DNA of 64,000 nt from Casuarius casuarius (GCA_003342895.1 PTFA01000032.1:6015547-6079546); one strand, 5' to 3'; positions 38,061 through 52,402 are shown, counted from the stretch's first letter. The notes: generated from the letters alone by a model not told the origin. Numbers and translations are program-made.

Positions 38061-41000
38061 TCAGCCCATGAGCTCTCTTCTGGCACAACCAGGAGAATGC
38101 TAATGCCAGGAGGTTTTGTTTAGGGATTTGTGGATTTGGATTTTGTTATCCAAAATGGTTCAACAGGACTGAAATCTGACTGCTTTTGGAAAAGGCCTCG
38201 CTTAAGAAGCTGGTTGACAATTAGAGGGGTTCATGTGGAACAGTCTGTAAGACAAGCCTCAGACTGGGTAACATTCTGGAACTGGGAAAGATTTATGTGG
38301 GCTTGTTAAAAGATTTAGTAAAATCTGTTCTATTTCTTTGCCATGAAACATGCCAACAGCAGAAAATCAAAGTTAAAATAAATAAATATAACAATGTCAA
38401 ACTTCAGAATGGCAGAATGTCCTTACTGGGAGGAATTCCCCCTCATCCATCTCACTCGTATTTACAGCACTGAAGAATGAGTGGATTGCATGACAGGATT
38501 CTCTTTGCTAGTTCTTGAGGTGGCAAAGGCAGTCTGTAGGGTGGACAAAAGTGAATTGTGCAATGTTGTAATGTAAGGAGAAAAATGCAATTATTGACCA
38601 ATCACTCACACCCTCAAATATAAGTCACCAGAACTCAATGGTGCAGCATCAAGGCTGGTTAATGAATGTGTTGGAACCCCATTGATCATGCTGATAGCTT
38701 CATAAATGATGAGAGAATATGTAACAGCAGTGTTTGTACGGGTATGTATGTCCATGTGTATATGTTTATGTACGCATCTTCTCTGTTGGCTCCCGTTGTT
38801 GGCAGATTCTCATAGACTTCTCATAGACAGCACCTTGGAGTACCTGAGTGGGATGGACGATCTGTGTGGATGGGTTTGGAGAAACAACATTGTCAGAAAA
38901 TGCCATTGGGTGGTCATCAGTGATGTTCCAGAGGGGAAAAGGAGAACAGCTGCAAACCCTAAGCTGCAATGTAGGAAGCAGACTTTCCTGACGGTACACT
39001 ACAGCATGTGCAAAACACTAGTGGGTGCAGGAAGAGTCAGAAAATGGCAATCAACATTCTGACACTTCTTTTGTTTTTAGCTGAACAACAACAAAAAAAG
39101 GTTAAAAACTCACCTGCATTTCAGTCTTAAACTACACACTCCCCTTGCATTTCTCTTCCAGTCTCTGATGGGTCAGACCTGGGGATTTTTTTTAATTTAA
39201 AAGCCCAATAAAATAAGCTTTTTTTTTCCTTCTAAAAGCTAATATTGGGGTTGAGGGCCAAACAATATAATGATGCAGTACTACTTGCATTATTCCTGAA
39301 GCTATTTGATTTTGACAAGCCCACATTTGGTAATTAACATGAGAATGCCCCCTTGGGCCATTCTCCTGTTAGCTAAAATATCTTATAAATTACTGTAATA
39401 AAAGGAAAAAGTGAACACACTGCCTGTCAATGTTTCAACTTATCTAGCAAGAAGAGGAGACAATGCCATGATCTGGAAACACGCACACGCCAAATGGATG
39501 CATAAATTACACTGTCTATGCCCATCTGAACCAGTCACATGTCTGTCAGTGAATAATATACACATAATAGTGTGTATTAAAAGAAAAGCACATTACTATT
39601 TGGATAATATTTCTGTGGATATGAAACAGAAGCTTTCACTCTCCATAGAGGCACCTGTATCACCTCCCCCAGACCATTACCAGGCAGTACAAACTGGTCA
39701 ATTTTTTTAAAAATAGTTACCAATTTAGATTGTATCCGCATGGCCAGAATGAGCCCCTTGACCTGTTCTGTTAAAGATTGTGTTAACGGGAGCTCCCAAT
39801 GCTTTGTACTATTGGAAATCATGTCCAAGTATTCTCTCACTGTATGCCCCATAACCACGGTCATTTTTGCAAATATGGGCCTCCATGCTTTGTACTCAAA
39901 GAATGGCAGGCCCAACATCTAGACTTACACAGCAGTTCTGCTGTCCTGTCATATGTGGTATAATACCATTCTCCAACAAACATAAAAATCCACCACTAAC
40001 ATCAAATGTATTCAGATCTGGGTGCAAATATAAACTATGCATACACCCCCTGCATATTCCAATGCGCCAGGCTGAATGTCCTTACACAACCTGTTAAAAA
40101 TAATGAAAGCTGACATGAAAGAAAGTGCTTTTTGTAATACTTCCTGGCAGGTACAATATTTTCCTTTATTTATGAACATAGGTGCTGGCAAAAAAAGAAA
40201 AGGAAATGAATGAAGGGTTTTTCTTAGAAACAAATAGCTAAAAATGTATCTTACTGTTTTTCTTTCCTGATTCCAAAACTCGTAATGCAGAAGAGCAGGG
40301 AAATTGGAGGGAGAAAAAGTTTTAATATATACAGTGCTACTTTTGTTTGTGCATATGGGAGTGAGATTGGATGTACGGAGGATGAAGAGGACAGACAAAC
40401 TGACAAATAACTTACATAACCACCTAAAGGGTCTACTTTTCTTCCAAAGTAAAACATTAATTAAAAGCACCAAACACCCCCCAAATAATATCTGTGACAA
40501 TTCATTGTCTAGGCTGTTTTGATTAAATATTTACCACCTTTACTAATATAAAATTCCAGATTTTTGCAAGAGCAATGGCTTTTGGGTTCGATCATTGAGG
40601 GCCTTTTTTATTTTCCTGTTAAAGGCCTAGCAAAATCAATGCCTATAAATCGTAGACTTATTGATAAAAATTCTGGGGCATGCAATTGAATGTAGATCAA
40701 AAAATGCTTGTGTTTAATCCATAGCAGACATAATTTGCTACTATTGCTGAATTTTAAAACCATCTGATGCAAAACAATGTCATGTTCTGTTCTATGCCAC
40801 AGACTAATGACATTTAATCCCAAATATTACTGTGCTGTCCTTGTGACGGCTGAGACGCAATGCAAGCCAGCTGATGCAGTTCCTGTCCTAAAGCCTCCAG
40901 CCTATAAACAGCAGCACCGCACAGGAAGCTCGCTTGTTCCAAGTACACTATGTTGTTTCACATGTCAAGCTGCAAAGTTTTCAAACGCAGCCTACAATAT

Positions 41001-43581
41001 TTGCAAATGACCATTTCACCTTCTCTTTTTCTACAGCAGACAAAAACTTAAGGTAGGATTCAATTCTGGATGAGTTTTCCAATGACTCGATGCTGCAGTC
41101 ACCAGGTCAGAGGTAATGAGGCTGCACAGCTTACAGCGCCATAGTTCCAGCTTGGTTAGATCAATGGCCTATAATTACCTACGAATAAGTCAGACACCAA
41201 TCAATGGTTTGTTATTTCCTGTACAAGTTGCACAGGGAAACTTTCCCAGGTCAAGGAAAAGCACAGTGGAGGCAACGGCTGCACCTGCTTGCAGTGCCTA
41301 TCATGCCAAAACACATTATGAGTAACCTTGAATATCTTGTAATACGGTTAGAGGCCATAGGGACAATCTGGGTTCCTAGATGAGCCTGGTTTCTCTGGCC
41401 CCGCATCAGGTCTGAAGGGACCTCTGCCATGATAAGTTGGAAAACCTAAAGGATAGTAACAAAGAAAAAGAACAGCTCAAAGCCCAAAACATGCAGTTCC
41501 AAACCTGGGCACATCATGGCACAACAGCACAGTCTAGCTACACCTCTGAACAAGTTTTAATTTTACAGCTACCCTGGCAGTAAAAACTGCAATATGAGTC
41601 AAATCCACTCCAATTGATTCATTTATTCTGGGGTGTTGTCAAAGGTGCCAGATTGATAGCCCTGGCGAGCAACATTTTCTATTTATCTGCACAACAGGTA
41701 CGGCATGGGCAGCAGCAGTGTTGCCTCCTGCCCGCGGTTCCCATCCAAGCCTCCTCAGTCCTGCGAGGGACCACCTAGAAGTGGTCAGGAGCTATTTCCG
41801 TGTGGTCCGTCTGTGTCCACCCTGTTGTGCTACAGTCACCAAAGCACCACTGGCAGTGGATCTGCTTTTGTGGGCAACACCTACCTGTGGAGAAGCGGAA
41901 TGGGAGCACCGACTCGCTTGTGCACAAGCCATCTAGTGTCTATGAGATCTTAACACCTTTGTTCCCACTGCCAAACTGGTACGAACTGGAAATGGTAACC
42001 TTAATGCTCCCATTCCTCATTATTACTGTTGTTTAGTGCAGACAATACACCTACGTTTGTATAAAGACACAAGAACACGGGCAGCCTCAGACACTATTCC
42101 ACTAGTTTCCTCAAAGACCTCCATTATGCTCTTCACCTCTACCACACACACACAGGCACGTACATATCCATTCCCGACTTTTTTTGTGATGCTTCCCATG
42201 TTCAAAATGCCAAGTGATTAGCTTGGAATGGCTCCTCTGTACAGAGCTATCATCCGAATTTAAAAAAAGGAAAAAAGAAAAACCAAGATAAAGGAAAAGG
42301 GTTACAGAATGCCACTTGATCAAATACGTACATAACTAAGCTGACATAAACATGCCTCCATTTCCTGTAATACTTTTTTAAAAGTAGAGGAGCAGAGCAG
42401 GAGTCCTGCTGGATTTCCCTTAGCAACCTGACAGGAGCCCACAAGGTCAGCTAGCAGGAAGCGTAGAAAATTATACAGTGGGGAATTATCAGCTAAATTA
42501 TTTCACTATACTCAGGATTTTTACTGTTCCTCCCAAGACAGTGGCCTCTTGCTACTTGCAATAGAAGCAGGAATAAAAGGACAGAAATGACAAAAGAGAT
42601 CTCAAAAAAAAATGCATGTTTCATGTGCCTCCTGAAGACTGTGACTTTAATGCCCAGCTCACTTTTTGTTGTTGATTTTAGATCAAAGGCCTGATCTGTA
42701 GCTGTGGCTAACATGCACAAAAGAAGCTGCGTGTGTGCGTATGCAGCTGCACATGCCTACGCAGGTGCATGAAGGTGACTTAAAATTCACCTTTGCCTCT
42801 TCCCATTCTGCCGCTCTACCTAGCCAGCCCTGCGCCACCCGACAGCAGCCTGGGGTCTGCCGGAAACCCAGGTGCTGAGAAGCAGCCTGACAAAGCAGGG
42901 ACTGCACAGGCTCTGCCTTTGCTGCCATGCCAGGGTGCCAGGAGAGCGGTGCGGAGCCTCCCAGCCAAAGCTGCGGCACTCATGGATCTATCTTATGCAA
43001 AGGCAGTCATCCCCACGGCAGCTCCCAGAGCCACTCACTGGGGTGCTCTGGGGCAAAGGCTCTCCCCTGCAATGGGCCCTCTGTCCCCAGGATTTTATAC
43101 ATCCTCATTCTGAGGAAAGAGGAAGAGAAACCTGGAAGGCTGCTCACAAAGCAGCTCGTTTCACAGAGCTGCAAGCATGATTTATCAATTAACAGGTAAT
43201 GAAAAAAAATTCCCTGCAATTAAAGACTTGATTTTGCTCAAACAGGAAGCAGTACCCTGCCACTGCGTACTCCTGAGAGAGCAAGGCAGCTCCTGTCACT
43301 AATGTGGAACACAGCTAATCTTAACAGATTCGGTGTGGGCCCCTTGAGGGATGCCACGTTGATGAAGGAATATACAGCAGGGAGCCCCCTCCCACCTCCC
43401 GCAGAGGGCCTGGCTGGTGGCAGAGCCTCCAGAAACGGCTAGGGAAATCACCCTCCCTGGGCCTTAGCAGAGGGGCAGAGCTGTCGAAGGCAAAAGCAAG
43501 TTCGGACACCGAATGACCATTTCTGCCAGGTTATTTTTCATTTATCTATCAAAATAGTATTTTTTTTCCCCCGGGTTGCTC

Positions 43582-43661
43582 CATATATATATAAAAAAAC
43601 TTAACTAAGCCGCTATACAAATATATATGCATTTTATATATATATACAAATATATAAAAAT
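43582..43661. repeat. TATA microsatellite
   Basis: Three (TA)n blocks separated by AAAAAAACTTAACTAAGCCG and TGCATT. Confidence 0.85.
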
Positions 43662-43830
43662 GTGTATCAGCTTACTTAAGTTCCTATTTCTGTGGAACAA
43701 ATACACATCTGTACATTCTTTTTTTAAAAGTGTGAAGAGTTTAACAGATTTCACAGGATACCATGCATTAGGGTTACTCAGGCAAAAGTCAGAACAAATT
43801 AACGTATATGTTTTTCTTTCCTGCTGCTTG

Positions 43831-43878
43831 AAAAAAAAAAATGCAGAGAACTCAAAAAAAAAAAAAAAAAAAAAAAAA
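43831..43878 (+). repeat. Double A-run (11 and 25 A)
   Basis: The longest homopolymer in the window, 25 A at 43854-43878, preceded by an 11-A run. No body of a recognisable retrocopy precedes it. Confidence 0.85.
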
Positions 43879-46854
43879 GGAAAGAAAAAAGGAACAGCAG
43901 TCTGGATTTTGAAAATGAATTGTTATGGGTACCGGGATATTTTCTCCTTCCAGATCACATATTGATTACTTTGGTTGGAACATGGCCTTATAAGCAGGAG
44001 ATGGGTATCTGAACTGATATGCCTCCTTTGCAGTCAAGTCAATAGTTTGAAAATAACCTCTGCTTAACTTCTGTAATATATGTCCTGTACAGTACTGTTT
44101 ATAGATAAAACATATCTATGTGCCCTTGAATAAGTATTCACTTCTTGTACCACATCTTTGTCTGTATACTAGGATCTATATGCAATTATGTTATCATACT
44201 GATGAGAAAAGCTAGATTGATAGAGTACTGAAAATACCATTACACTGATAACAGATAGCCATAAATCGCTAACATTTGGAAAAAGAAACGCGCACTATGT
44301 TATTTTCTATACTCATTAAAGCATTCCCAATGTATGTTCCCAATGTCATTGAAAATCATCACCTTTTCCAAGAAATGGCAAGACCAGCCTGAGAAAGACT
44401 AGCACCTGCAAAGAAGCTGGGACACTCCTCTAAAAGTCTTAGACCTCCTAACATGAACAAGGCATGCAGACTTGCTGAGATTGCTGTATCAGACACCAGA
44501 AGTGGCGGCAAGACCGGACAGATATGGCTGATCACAGACACAAGACACACTGTAGCCAACTGCAAGGGTGAAGAGGCTTTCTCGCCCAAGTGTAATCACA
44601 TTCACAGTTCAATACATAGAGTAAGGTTCAGCAAATGGACACTGATGTTGCCAAACGCTTATCTGAGGCTGTAGCAATACGCTGGTCAGTCTGAAAACAT
44701 TTGAATGGCATCTGAGAAAGAGTTCAAAGATCTACAGTACGTGGAAATGGTGTTATTCCAACGATTCAGACCTGACAAAGGTAGGAAACCAGACCACCGA
44801 GTATCTGTTGGCCTGTGTGCTCTTGCAATAGTCATCCAATGGTAAAGAAGTAGTGATAACATAGGTCTGATTTTGGTACATCACATGGTTGTGGTGGAAG
44901 GTCACAAAACAAAGATGATCTGTGAATGCCAAAAACACTTAAAGTGGTATTCATGGAAATCTGGCTTTACAATAATCTCCAATCATTAAGCTTTCTTTAA
45001 AGCAATTTCCAAAAGGATTTCTGGTTATAAACAACCTGAATTTCAAGCAGAGTCTGGTAAAATTTCACAGTGAAAATACATGCCATGATTCTCCCTTGTT
45101 TTTTTCCCAGTTAATACTTTTTAAAGGTGGATTTTGTATGTGTTTATCATTTGCAACCTTTTGACAAACGTTCCAGTCAAACAAATTTTAGCCAAGGTTG
45201 TCCGTGCAGATGGACTGCAAAGGGCTTCCTAGCTCTACAATGCTTTCATTAAGGAGTGTCCTGTGTTATTGACTCTGCTGATCATCAGGGCAAGCATGCA
45301 CAACTGGTGTGCACACACATATCTGCATGCACACATAGGCACACAGGCCAACAGGGAAGGAGACATTTTTAGGCTCTATACTGATGCCAGTGGCAGTCCT
45401 AACTTTGGGATCAGTAGCAGAATGCTGACCCTCTTTAGACAGTAATGCCACAGTCTGAAGCAACTGCATAGAGTAATTCCTCTGATTTGCACGGTGCAGC
45501 TGTGAAAGAAGAAGTGAAGGATAAAGATTATGGTAGGCCTGTGTTAAGAACAGAGGACTAGAGGATGTGCTGAGCTTTTATGGCAAGAGGATGCAGGGTA
45601 GGGCATCTTCTTGAGAGGAGAGGTCACCAGAGATGAGTTGTAGCTGGTTTTATCTTACCCTGATGCCACAAAAAGAAGGGGGTGGAGGAAAGTCGCTGAT
45701 GTCTCAGGAAACTGAGAAGTACAAGTATGAAATTCATGATGGTATAGTAATTTCTGTGAAATTGGTTCCTTTTGCTGGAATTGGTCAATTGCTTTACGGC
45801 TAATGGTTTTGGTTCTGGTTCCCTTTAAAATTCTTTCTCCACTATCTCCTTCCTATCTTCAGTGTTGCATTGTACCTACTATGATGGCTGCTACACCTAC
45901 AATCAGTTTCATTTCCTCCTAAAACATTTCTTGGTTACATGCCTGAAATTTGTTCTCCATCTGCTTTGTTTGCAAAAGTGGTAGTACAAGATGGACTTAA
46001 ACATGATATGGGGGAGGGGACTTCAAAACTGCTGTCTAAATTCACCAAACTGTGATTCAGTATTTTTAATAGAAGATTTGGAGTCTATTATTCAGAAATA
46101 GGATTCTCTAGTACATTTCTCATAGGAAGACACTATACCTTCGCTTCCAAACTCCTCTATCCAACACGTTTCTCTAAATTACGCAAATTCCCCAGCTTCC
46201 TAGCACAGCTTTTAAGAAGAGTTGCTCTCTGCTTACTAATCAGGCATGTGAATGGCTTTCCTTTAAGAAAAGAAACTTTGAAAACACATGAAAATCTACT
46301 GAATATCAATCATTACAGAGGTCCCTTTAAACTCTGTCATAATACTCAAGAGAAGGTTTCCCGTTGTATTAAAATCTGCAGTTTCAAATGTGCAACCTTT
46401 CTTTAACTGTGCTGACAGTCTTCCGTTTTCTATTTGGGGTTGATGCACCTTTTTTCCAGAGATTATTTATTCTGGACATCCCATTAACACAGTCCCAACA
46501 TTTACTCTGTTTTTGTGCTGAAACAGATTCATTCAGTTATTGGACCCGGTCCTGACATCCCCTGGAGAAAAAATAAGGAAATAAATTCACAAAAATCACA
46601 GACTCTCATACTTTAAAAAAAAATTTTAAACACATGCCATAGCACTCTTCAAAGATAAGGGACTGGCATCTCCCAGGGACTGAAGTTTATCCCTGGAACA
46701 GGCACAACAAAGGGTAACTAGTCCAGTAAACTTCCCTCTGGTTCTCTGCTAAAATACATCATTCCTGATCCAAAGGACCACTCCCAGAAATGAGACAGCA
46801 ATTCATTAGGTGGGGGTGACACTTTCCCCTTCCATTTACGATCCTTTTACCCAC

Positions 46855-46930
46855 CATTTCATAGGATCATAACCCTGGGAGGGACTTTAAGAAGTCTCTC
46901 AGCTGATACCTCTGCCCCCAAGAAGGATTA
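46855..46930 (-). mobile_element. Short CR1 LINE 3'-end relic, antisense
   Basis: TTCATAGGATCATAACCCTG followed by GGAGGGACTTTAAGAAG and a CTCTGCCCCCAAGAAGGATTA stretch is a more decayed form of the same CR1 tail in the same orientation as the copy near 36.7 kb. Confidence 0.6.
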
Positions 46931-47464
46931 AGTATTTCTATGCCATTCAGCAGAGCTGTTTGTTACCCACCCTCTTTCAGTACAGCCAAGTGCTACAAGG
47001 TCTTCTAAGGCGCTGAGAGACAGATGCAGTCTGATAGCCAGACCTGCCAGCAGTTCTAGCCATTTGCAATGGTTTGCAGGCTGGCTCAGTGGCCATACGG
47101 TTGTTTGGATGATATCTCCATGGGATTTATCTTCCACCTTCAAAAACAACCAATCATACGAAAGGCTGCCAAATGCCCCAAATGTAAAATCTTTACACCA
47201 AAATGCTCCACGTAGGATGTGGTGATTTATTCTTGGCTGTTTCTAAAGAATTGTGAAAGAAAATAATATTAAACCTCAATTCAGATGATCACCATTTGAA
47301 AAACAAAGATAACCCAGAGTTGTATTATAATTTTTATAGGTACAATTTGTACCTATCTTTCAGTAGATGAGAGAGGTGGCACAGGAGAAACGGATCATTA
47401 AACAGTAGTGTGAAGCCAGGGAAATTAACCAGCTGCTGTGAAAGCCACCTCTCTTATTCTCCGA

Positions 47465-47512
47465 GCGCGCGAGAAACAGGGAGAGGGAGGGAGGGAGAAA
47501 AAGAGAGAGGTG
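47465..47512 (+). repeat. GA/GGGA purine tract
   Basis: GCGCGCGAGAAAC, then (GGGA)n and AAAGAGAGAGG; low complexity. Confidence 0.75.
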
Positions 47513-50500
47513 CCAATTGTACCTATAATACAATAATTAAAAAAAGTCTGTCTACTAGCTCTCCATAATGGCCTTCATAGGTTAGATCAAAGAGATGCTG
47601 CTGCTCACAAAGGGGCTTCTCTTTGCAGAAGCATGTGCTCTCTCAGGTAGCGCAGTCCAGCCTATCGAAAGCTACAATATACAGCCAATGGTAGCCTGGC
47701 GAGAGCACCATGCCGTAGGTGCTCTCTCTAGCACCTACCTGGTGTAAAAACTGTATTTGAAGGAGGAAAGGTGCTGAAACCAATAATGTAAAAGATGGAG
47801 TGATATTTGCTTGACAAGCGTCACTCTGTGGATGTGGAACTCATTACTAACAGCTCTCCCTGTTTTACACACGATGGGTATACACTGCCACCAGCACCTT
47901 TTTGAAACATGTAGGGTTACTCTCGCTTAGCTGTAGGAGGCACAATTCATATCCCACATGCCCCCACTAAGAAAACTTGATTTTGCACCAATTCGAATGA
48001 AGTGGCTATTTCCATCAATTGCTTCTGCACTTCTTGCTCTAACAAAAAAGATGGCACAAAACACTTTAAAGAAAGTAACATATGCGTCTTTGGATTATTG
48101 TGCTGAAGAAAGAGATAAAACAGGAACAAAGTAACAAATTATATTGTCAGAAAAAATGTGAACTTTTTGATTGGGGATGACATTTATTTTAAGTGTGCAA
48201 TGACGGCAGGGAATCTGTCAGGGTAAGACATGGCAGAGGTTTCAACGTTTGTTAAGTGTGTCATGGGAATTTAACTAAAACTGTTAAAACTGACACTATT
48301 GGCTTTTGTTAACACATTAAGCATGGGAAAAGTGCCAGTCAGCATATCCTCCATAGCATCAGTTCAGTTAAATCATCTGGAAGATGCATAAAACTGGGTG
48401 TGATAATAAATGCAACATTTTCTATACATGGATAGAGAGAACAGAAAGGGACAGGACCATTTTGACAAGAACAACAATGAGATCACTTTTAAAAATGTGC
48501 ACCTGCTTTGTAATTTAAAAGCATGCATGGGGGAGGAAGGAGTTTTGAAATCCTTTTTTTTTTTTTGCAAGACAAGTGAAGCAAACTTATTAAATGCAAT
48601 ACAAATGGATTCCGCATAAGTGCTTATAGTACAAAATAACTTAATACTGGAGTGTATATTTATGGAACTGGCTTGAGTACAATTAAAGCACTGTCTAAAA
48701 CATTCCACTTTAAAACAGACTCAATTACCACTTCATAGTTTGGCTGGCAGACCAACAAAAACAGAATGCCAGCCATTTACTCGCAAGAACAGGAGATACA
48801 TTAATACAAATACAGTGGCGCCCTAGCTGGAGAATCTGAAAAGAGCTTTGCAGACTTGAATCTGCTGCAAATTACCCCACTTGGAGGAAGAAAACCACAA
48901 ATCTACTTGGTGAGTGCATGCACCAAGTGTTAATGTGGCCAAAGCTCCACTCTCTACAATGAAATCTCCTTACACAGATAACTGCTAAAAATGACTGTAA
49001 GCTCGGCATTTCGAAAAGGCAAAGCGTATTACATATATCTAACCAGCTCTATATGAATAAGCATGTGAAATGGATATATTTGCTGTGCAGCCATCTGTGA
49101 CCAAGCAATAAGCAAGATCTAAAACTATTGAGTCAATCTCACAATAAAATAAACTGATCAAGGGGGGAAAAAAAGAAAAAATAAAGAAAAAGAGGCTTAA
49201 ACACATAAAGGTGTTCATGGTATTAGAAAATACTCAGACTGAAATCAAAATTTCTTGTGTAAATGAGACACCACCAGATAAAAACACTGTAAACAATCAC
49301 TTTGCCATTTACAGGGTGCTCCGCCAGCAGCACAGCCATTTGCTCATAAAATGACCGGTTTTACTTTCCCAAAGTCCTCATGCAGAGAAGTTTCTGCTCA
49401 TCTGCTGCTGTCTGGTTCAGCTGATAAAACACAGATGCAGAATTAAGGATAAAAACACAGAAGGTGGCTGCCAAGTATTGTTCTTTCTGCTATTCGAACA
49501 TAACCTCATGTAGTTTGATACATTCAGCATTTACCTAAGTGCTGCATCTAAAAAAAAAAAGGCAAAAAAAAAGGCAGTAACATATGGAAGCTTGGGAAAT
49601 GACCAAAAGAACAATAATTTTTGGCCCCACGAACAGAGCATACTTCGTCTCGCGACCCGTACAAAGGCAAGCACGGCACAGACATAACCTCATTACATAC
49701 TCTAGACTTCCGCCCTCCGAACTTTCAGCAGACTCATTTCTTGGAACCTGTGAGCTCTCCAATCGATCCACAGCCATTGCTATGCACGAGGCAGCCTTGA
49801 AGGGCATGACACCTGTGGTATAATGCCATATGTCTCAGAAGGTTTTATTATTTATTTTTAAATGAAATCTAAATAGCTATACATAGCAAGGAAATGGTTT
49901 TCACAGAGACTAGAGGCCTGATTTAATAAAGATTACAGTCACAGATTACTGGCAGCTACAAAGAAAGACCAGGCGCTAAGATGTTTTCTGTACCACCAAA
50001 AGGTAGGGCATTTATAGACAAAGGAGAAAGAGTCTGATTATGTGTGTCACAGTGAAACCTAAAACTAATGCCAGCAAGAGACAGGCATCATTCCTGTATG
50101 TCTTCATTTATAGTGATACGGACTAAGGCTAGAGGAGGGTCAAAGAAACACAGGCTTACATTGCTACCAGCTACATTGTATAATAATTAAATTAATTAAT
50201 TGCACACATTCCCAACCTTTAGACCTACTAATGTGTTCTCGGATATTCGCATAGCTTTTATTTAATGCAGAACCTACAAAACATTCTTTACTCAGAAGAA
50301 GAGAAAAAGGCTTGATTCCATTTCTGGAGAGATTTATTCTTAATCCGCTAAAGGTTATGTTGGCTCTCTGTAGTATCAGAAAATTAAAAATGAGGCTTTT
50401 ATTTTTATTGTTCCACTGCATTCTACTTCATCTTTTTGCCTCAGATTTTAATAGAAAACAATTCTAAATATTCTGCAAAAGATAAAAGGTTTCTTGGTGA

Positions 50501-50714
50501 CAACTTGTTTTACCAAAATTAAGTTAAACTATATGCAAACAAGCACATGATAATGATAATTCTGCTGCGATCATCAGATATATAAATACCCATAGCACTG
50601 CCCTTTCCCTGACACATACCATGGAAAGCTACCTATAGCAGCTGCCTCAGGGGGCAGCTCACGTCTCCTGTGAAACTTTGAAAAATAATCACCTTAATAA
50701 TAGGACGGGCTGAA

Positions 50715-50822
50715 CAATATGGGCTAGACCCTGCAGTTCTGCCCTGTAAGGAGTTCCCCTGAAGCCTGCTGCTCTGCACGCGTACAAGTACGTAGGGGTA
50801 GCAGGATCAAGCCTGTGTTTTC
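50715..50822. repeat. Probable ancient sauropsid repeat relic
   Basis: GGGCTAGACCCTGCAGTTCT, CCCTGTAAGGAGTTCCCCTG and GGTAGCAGGATCAAGCCTGT look like the 'GCCAGATTCTGCAGTCCTTAC...GCAGGATCAGGCCC' hairpin-type relics found across sauropsid genomes. The ends are loosely inverted copies of each other. Class unknown to me. Confidence 0.5.
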
Positions 50823-50937
50823 TGGATATATTTCATTACATTTCTTTTATTACTAATGGCAACAGTCTGAAAATGGTCCAGTTAATTAAGGGTCTGCTGC
50901 ATCTCATTATTCACTTGAAATTTTAATCCTCTGAGTA

Positions 50938-50971
50938 TGACATCACGATAACATCTGTAACAGTGATGTCA
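50938..50971. promoter_or_regulatory. Inverted pair of CRE-like sites
   Basis: TGACATCAC (50938-50946) and GTGATGTCA (50963-50971) are exact reverse complements 16 bases apart. Each is a near-match to the CREB/ATF site TGACGTCA. An E-box CATCTG (50952-50957) sits in the loop. The arrangement is seen directly; binding is inference. Confidence 0.45.
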
Positions 50972-52377
50972 CACAGGAATGACAGTAATTTCAGGTAGGA
51001 AACACAAATCAATGTAAAATCTGAGTTCTGTGCAGGCGCCTAACAATAAGGAAAAAAATGTAGAAATGTGGAAAATGTAGAAATTGTATGCTCAATTGCT
51101 AATGCATTTTTTGTGCATAAAAGGATTTTCCAAGATGACTAGAAACTGCGCTCAGCTTATAAAATGCTCTTCTATTTAAAATATATTCACTTTTGAGTTC
51201 ATGCCTGGTTTAATAAACTATAAAATAAAAAAACCTTCCAAGCCTTTTTTCATTGCTTGGCCTTTTTCGGGAGAGGAATGAGAAAAAAAGGTGGAAGAGG
51301 AGAAAGATTTCACAATAACCGAAGAGACTATGGGTAGCGAAAGTTGCTACAATTACCTGCAATAAATCCAACTGTCAAGTTTCATGCTACTGAACTTGCA
51401 CTGACATTTTATGAGCAAATTGCTCGATTTGTTCTTTCGCTAATGTAATGCCATCATTTATTTCAATAAGGTAGTAAATATTTTCACTATTACATGAAAC
51501 AACCTTTTGGTTGGCTTATAATTACAAGAATGATGCTAACTGAATTCCTTGCTTTGTTTCAATATCCCTTGTCAGTGCCATAGACCTCTCTGCCTCTCTT
51601 GTTTTTCTCAAAAGCAATTTAGAAAATGCTTGTATTTTAGACAAAAGGAGAACATTTGGTGAAAGAAAATTCATCATTAGGTATCTAGAGGTTTGTTAAT
51701 AGAAAAGGCAACTCCCACAGTGTATCCTAGTGCTCAAGCCAGACACACATGCTCAGGACCAGCAAGCTGCCTTCACAGTGGGCCAAAAGTCATTATCATA
51801 ATTTTATATTACATAGACTACATTGAAAATTTAATATATCCCAGCAAAAAGAGACAAAAGACATTTTGCATAATGCTTCTGTGAGCGCACTCTCTCTTGC
51901 TACTCTTTTAGCCACCCCATGCAGATAATCACACCAGGAAAAAGAAGTTCATTACCTAAGCCAAATCAAAATTAGGCTTTTCTTTTTGATAGGGAACTTC
52001 ATTAGTAAGCCCTGTCTTATACAGCTGGGAGATTTGATGAATCTATCTTGGAGTAATAATTCAGCACAATCAGCCACATTTTTCCTTTAAGTTTTATGTC
52101 TTTGTTACAAAAATTGAAACTATACATACAGTATGCATTTATACATCTACAAATTCATATCCTATTCCCATTTCACGGCATTTAAAACATGCCAGAGTGG
52201 CAGCATCACTCTATGTTAGTAAACAGGTTCCCTCATTTCCATAGTTGAGGCTTCTGGAGACTAAAAGTCCTGAATAGTTGGACAATGGATTTTGTTCCCT
52301 GCTGGAAAAGCTGCACTTAAGTTACCTTATAGAATTTCTTTCATGAAAAGGAAAGATTTTCTCCTCTACATCCAATG

Positions 52378-52402
52378 CCCCCCTGCCTCCCCCCCCAAAC
52401 CC
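52378..52402 (-). repeat. C-rich run (G-rich on minus strand)
   Basis: Runs of six, two, eight and three C separated by TG/T/AAA: a possible quadruplex on the minus strand and a likely length-variable site. Confidence 0.6.

Larger units (their letters stand above)
38350..46850. other. Intron block with little recognisable content
   Basis: Unique sequence, with two moderately G+C-rich stretches (41700-41830 and 42790-43500) and AT/A-run microsatellites at 43.6-43.9 kb. An 11-base duplication (TCTCATAGACT/A) occurs near 38.81 kb. No coding exon was recognised. Confidence 0.5.

Noticed and set aside
40012..40500. 162-residue minus-strand open frame
   Set aside because: Composition is Ser/Phe/Leu-rich and A/T-driven, with no domain, no splice context and no relation to the gene; likely chance.
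43831..43878. Poly-A run as the tail of a processed pseudogene
   Set aside because: No gene-derived sequence or flanking target-site duplication was recognised upstream.
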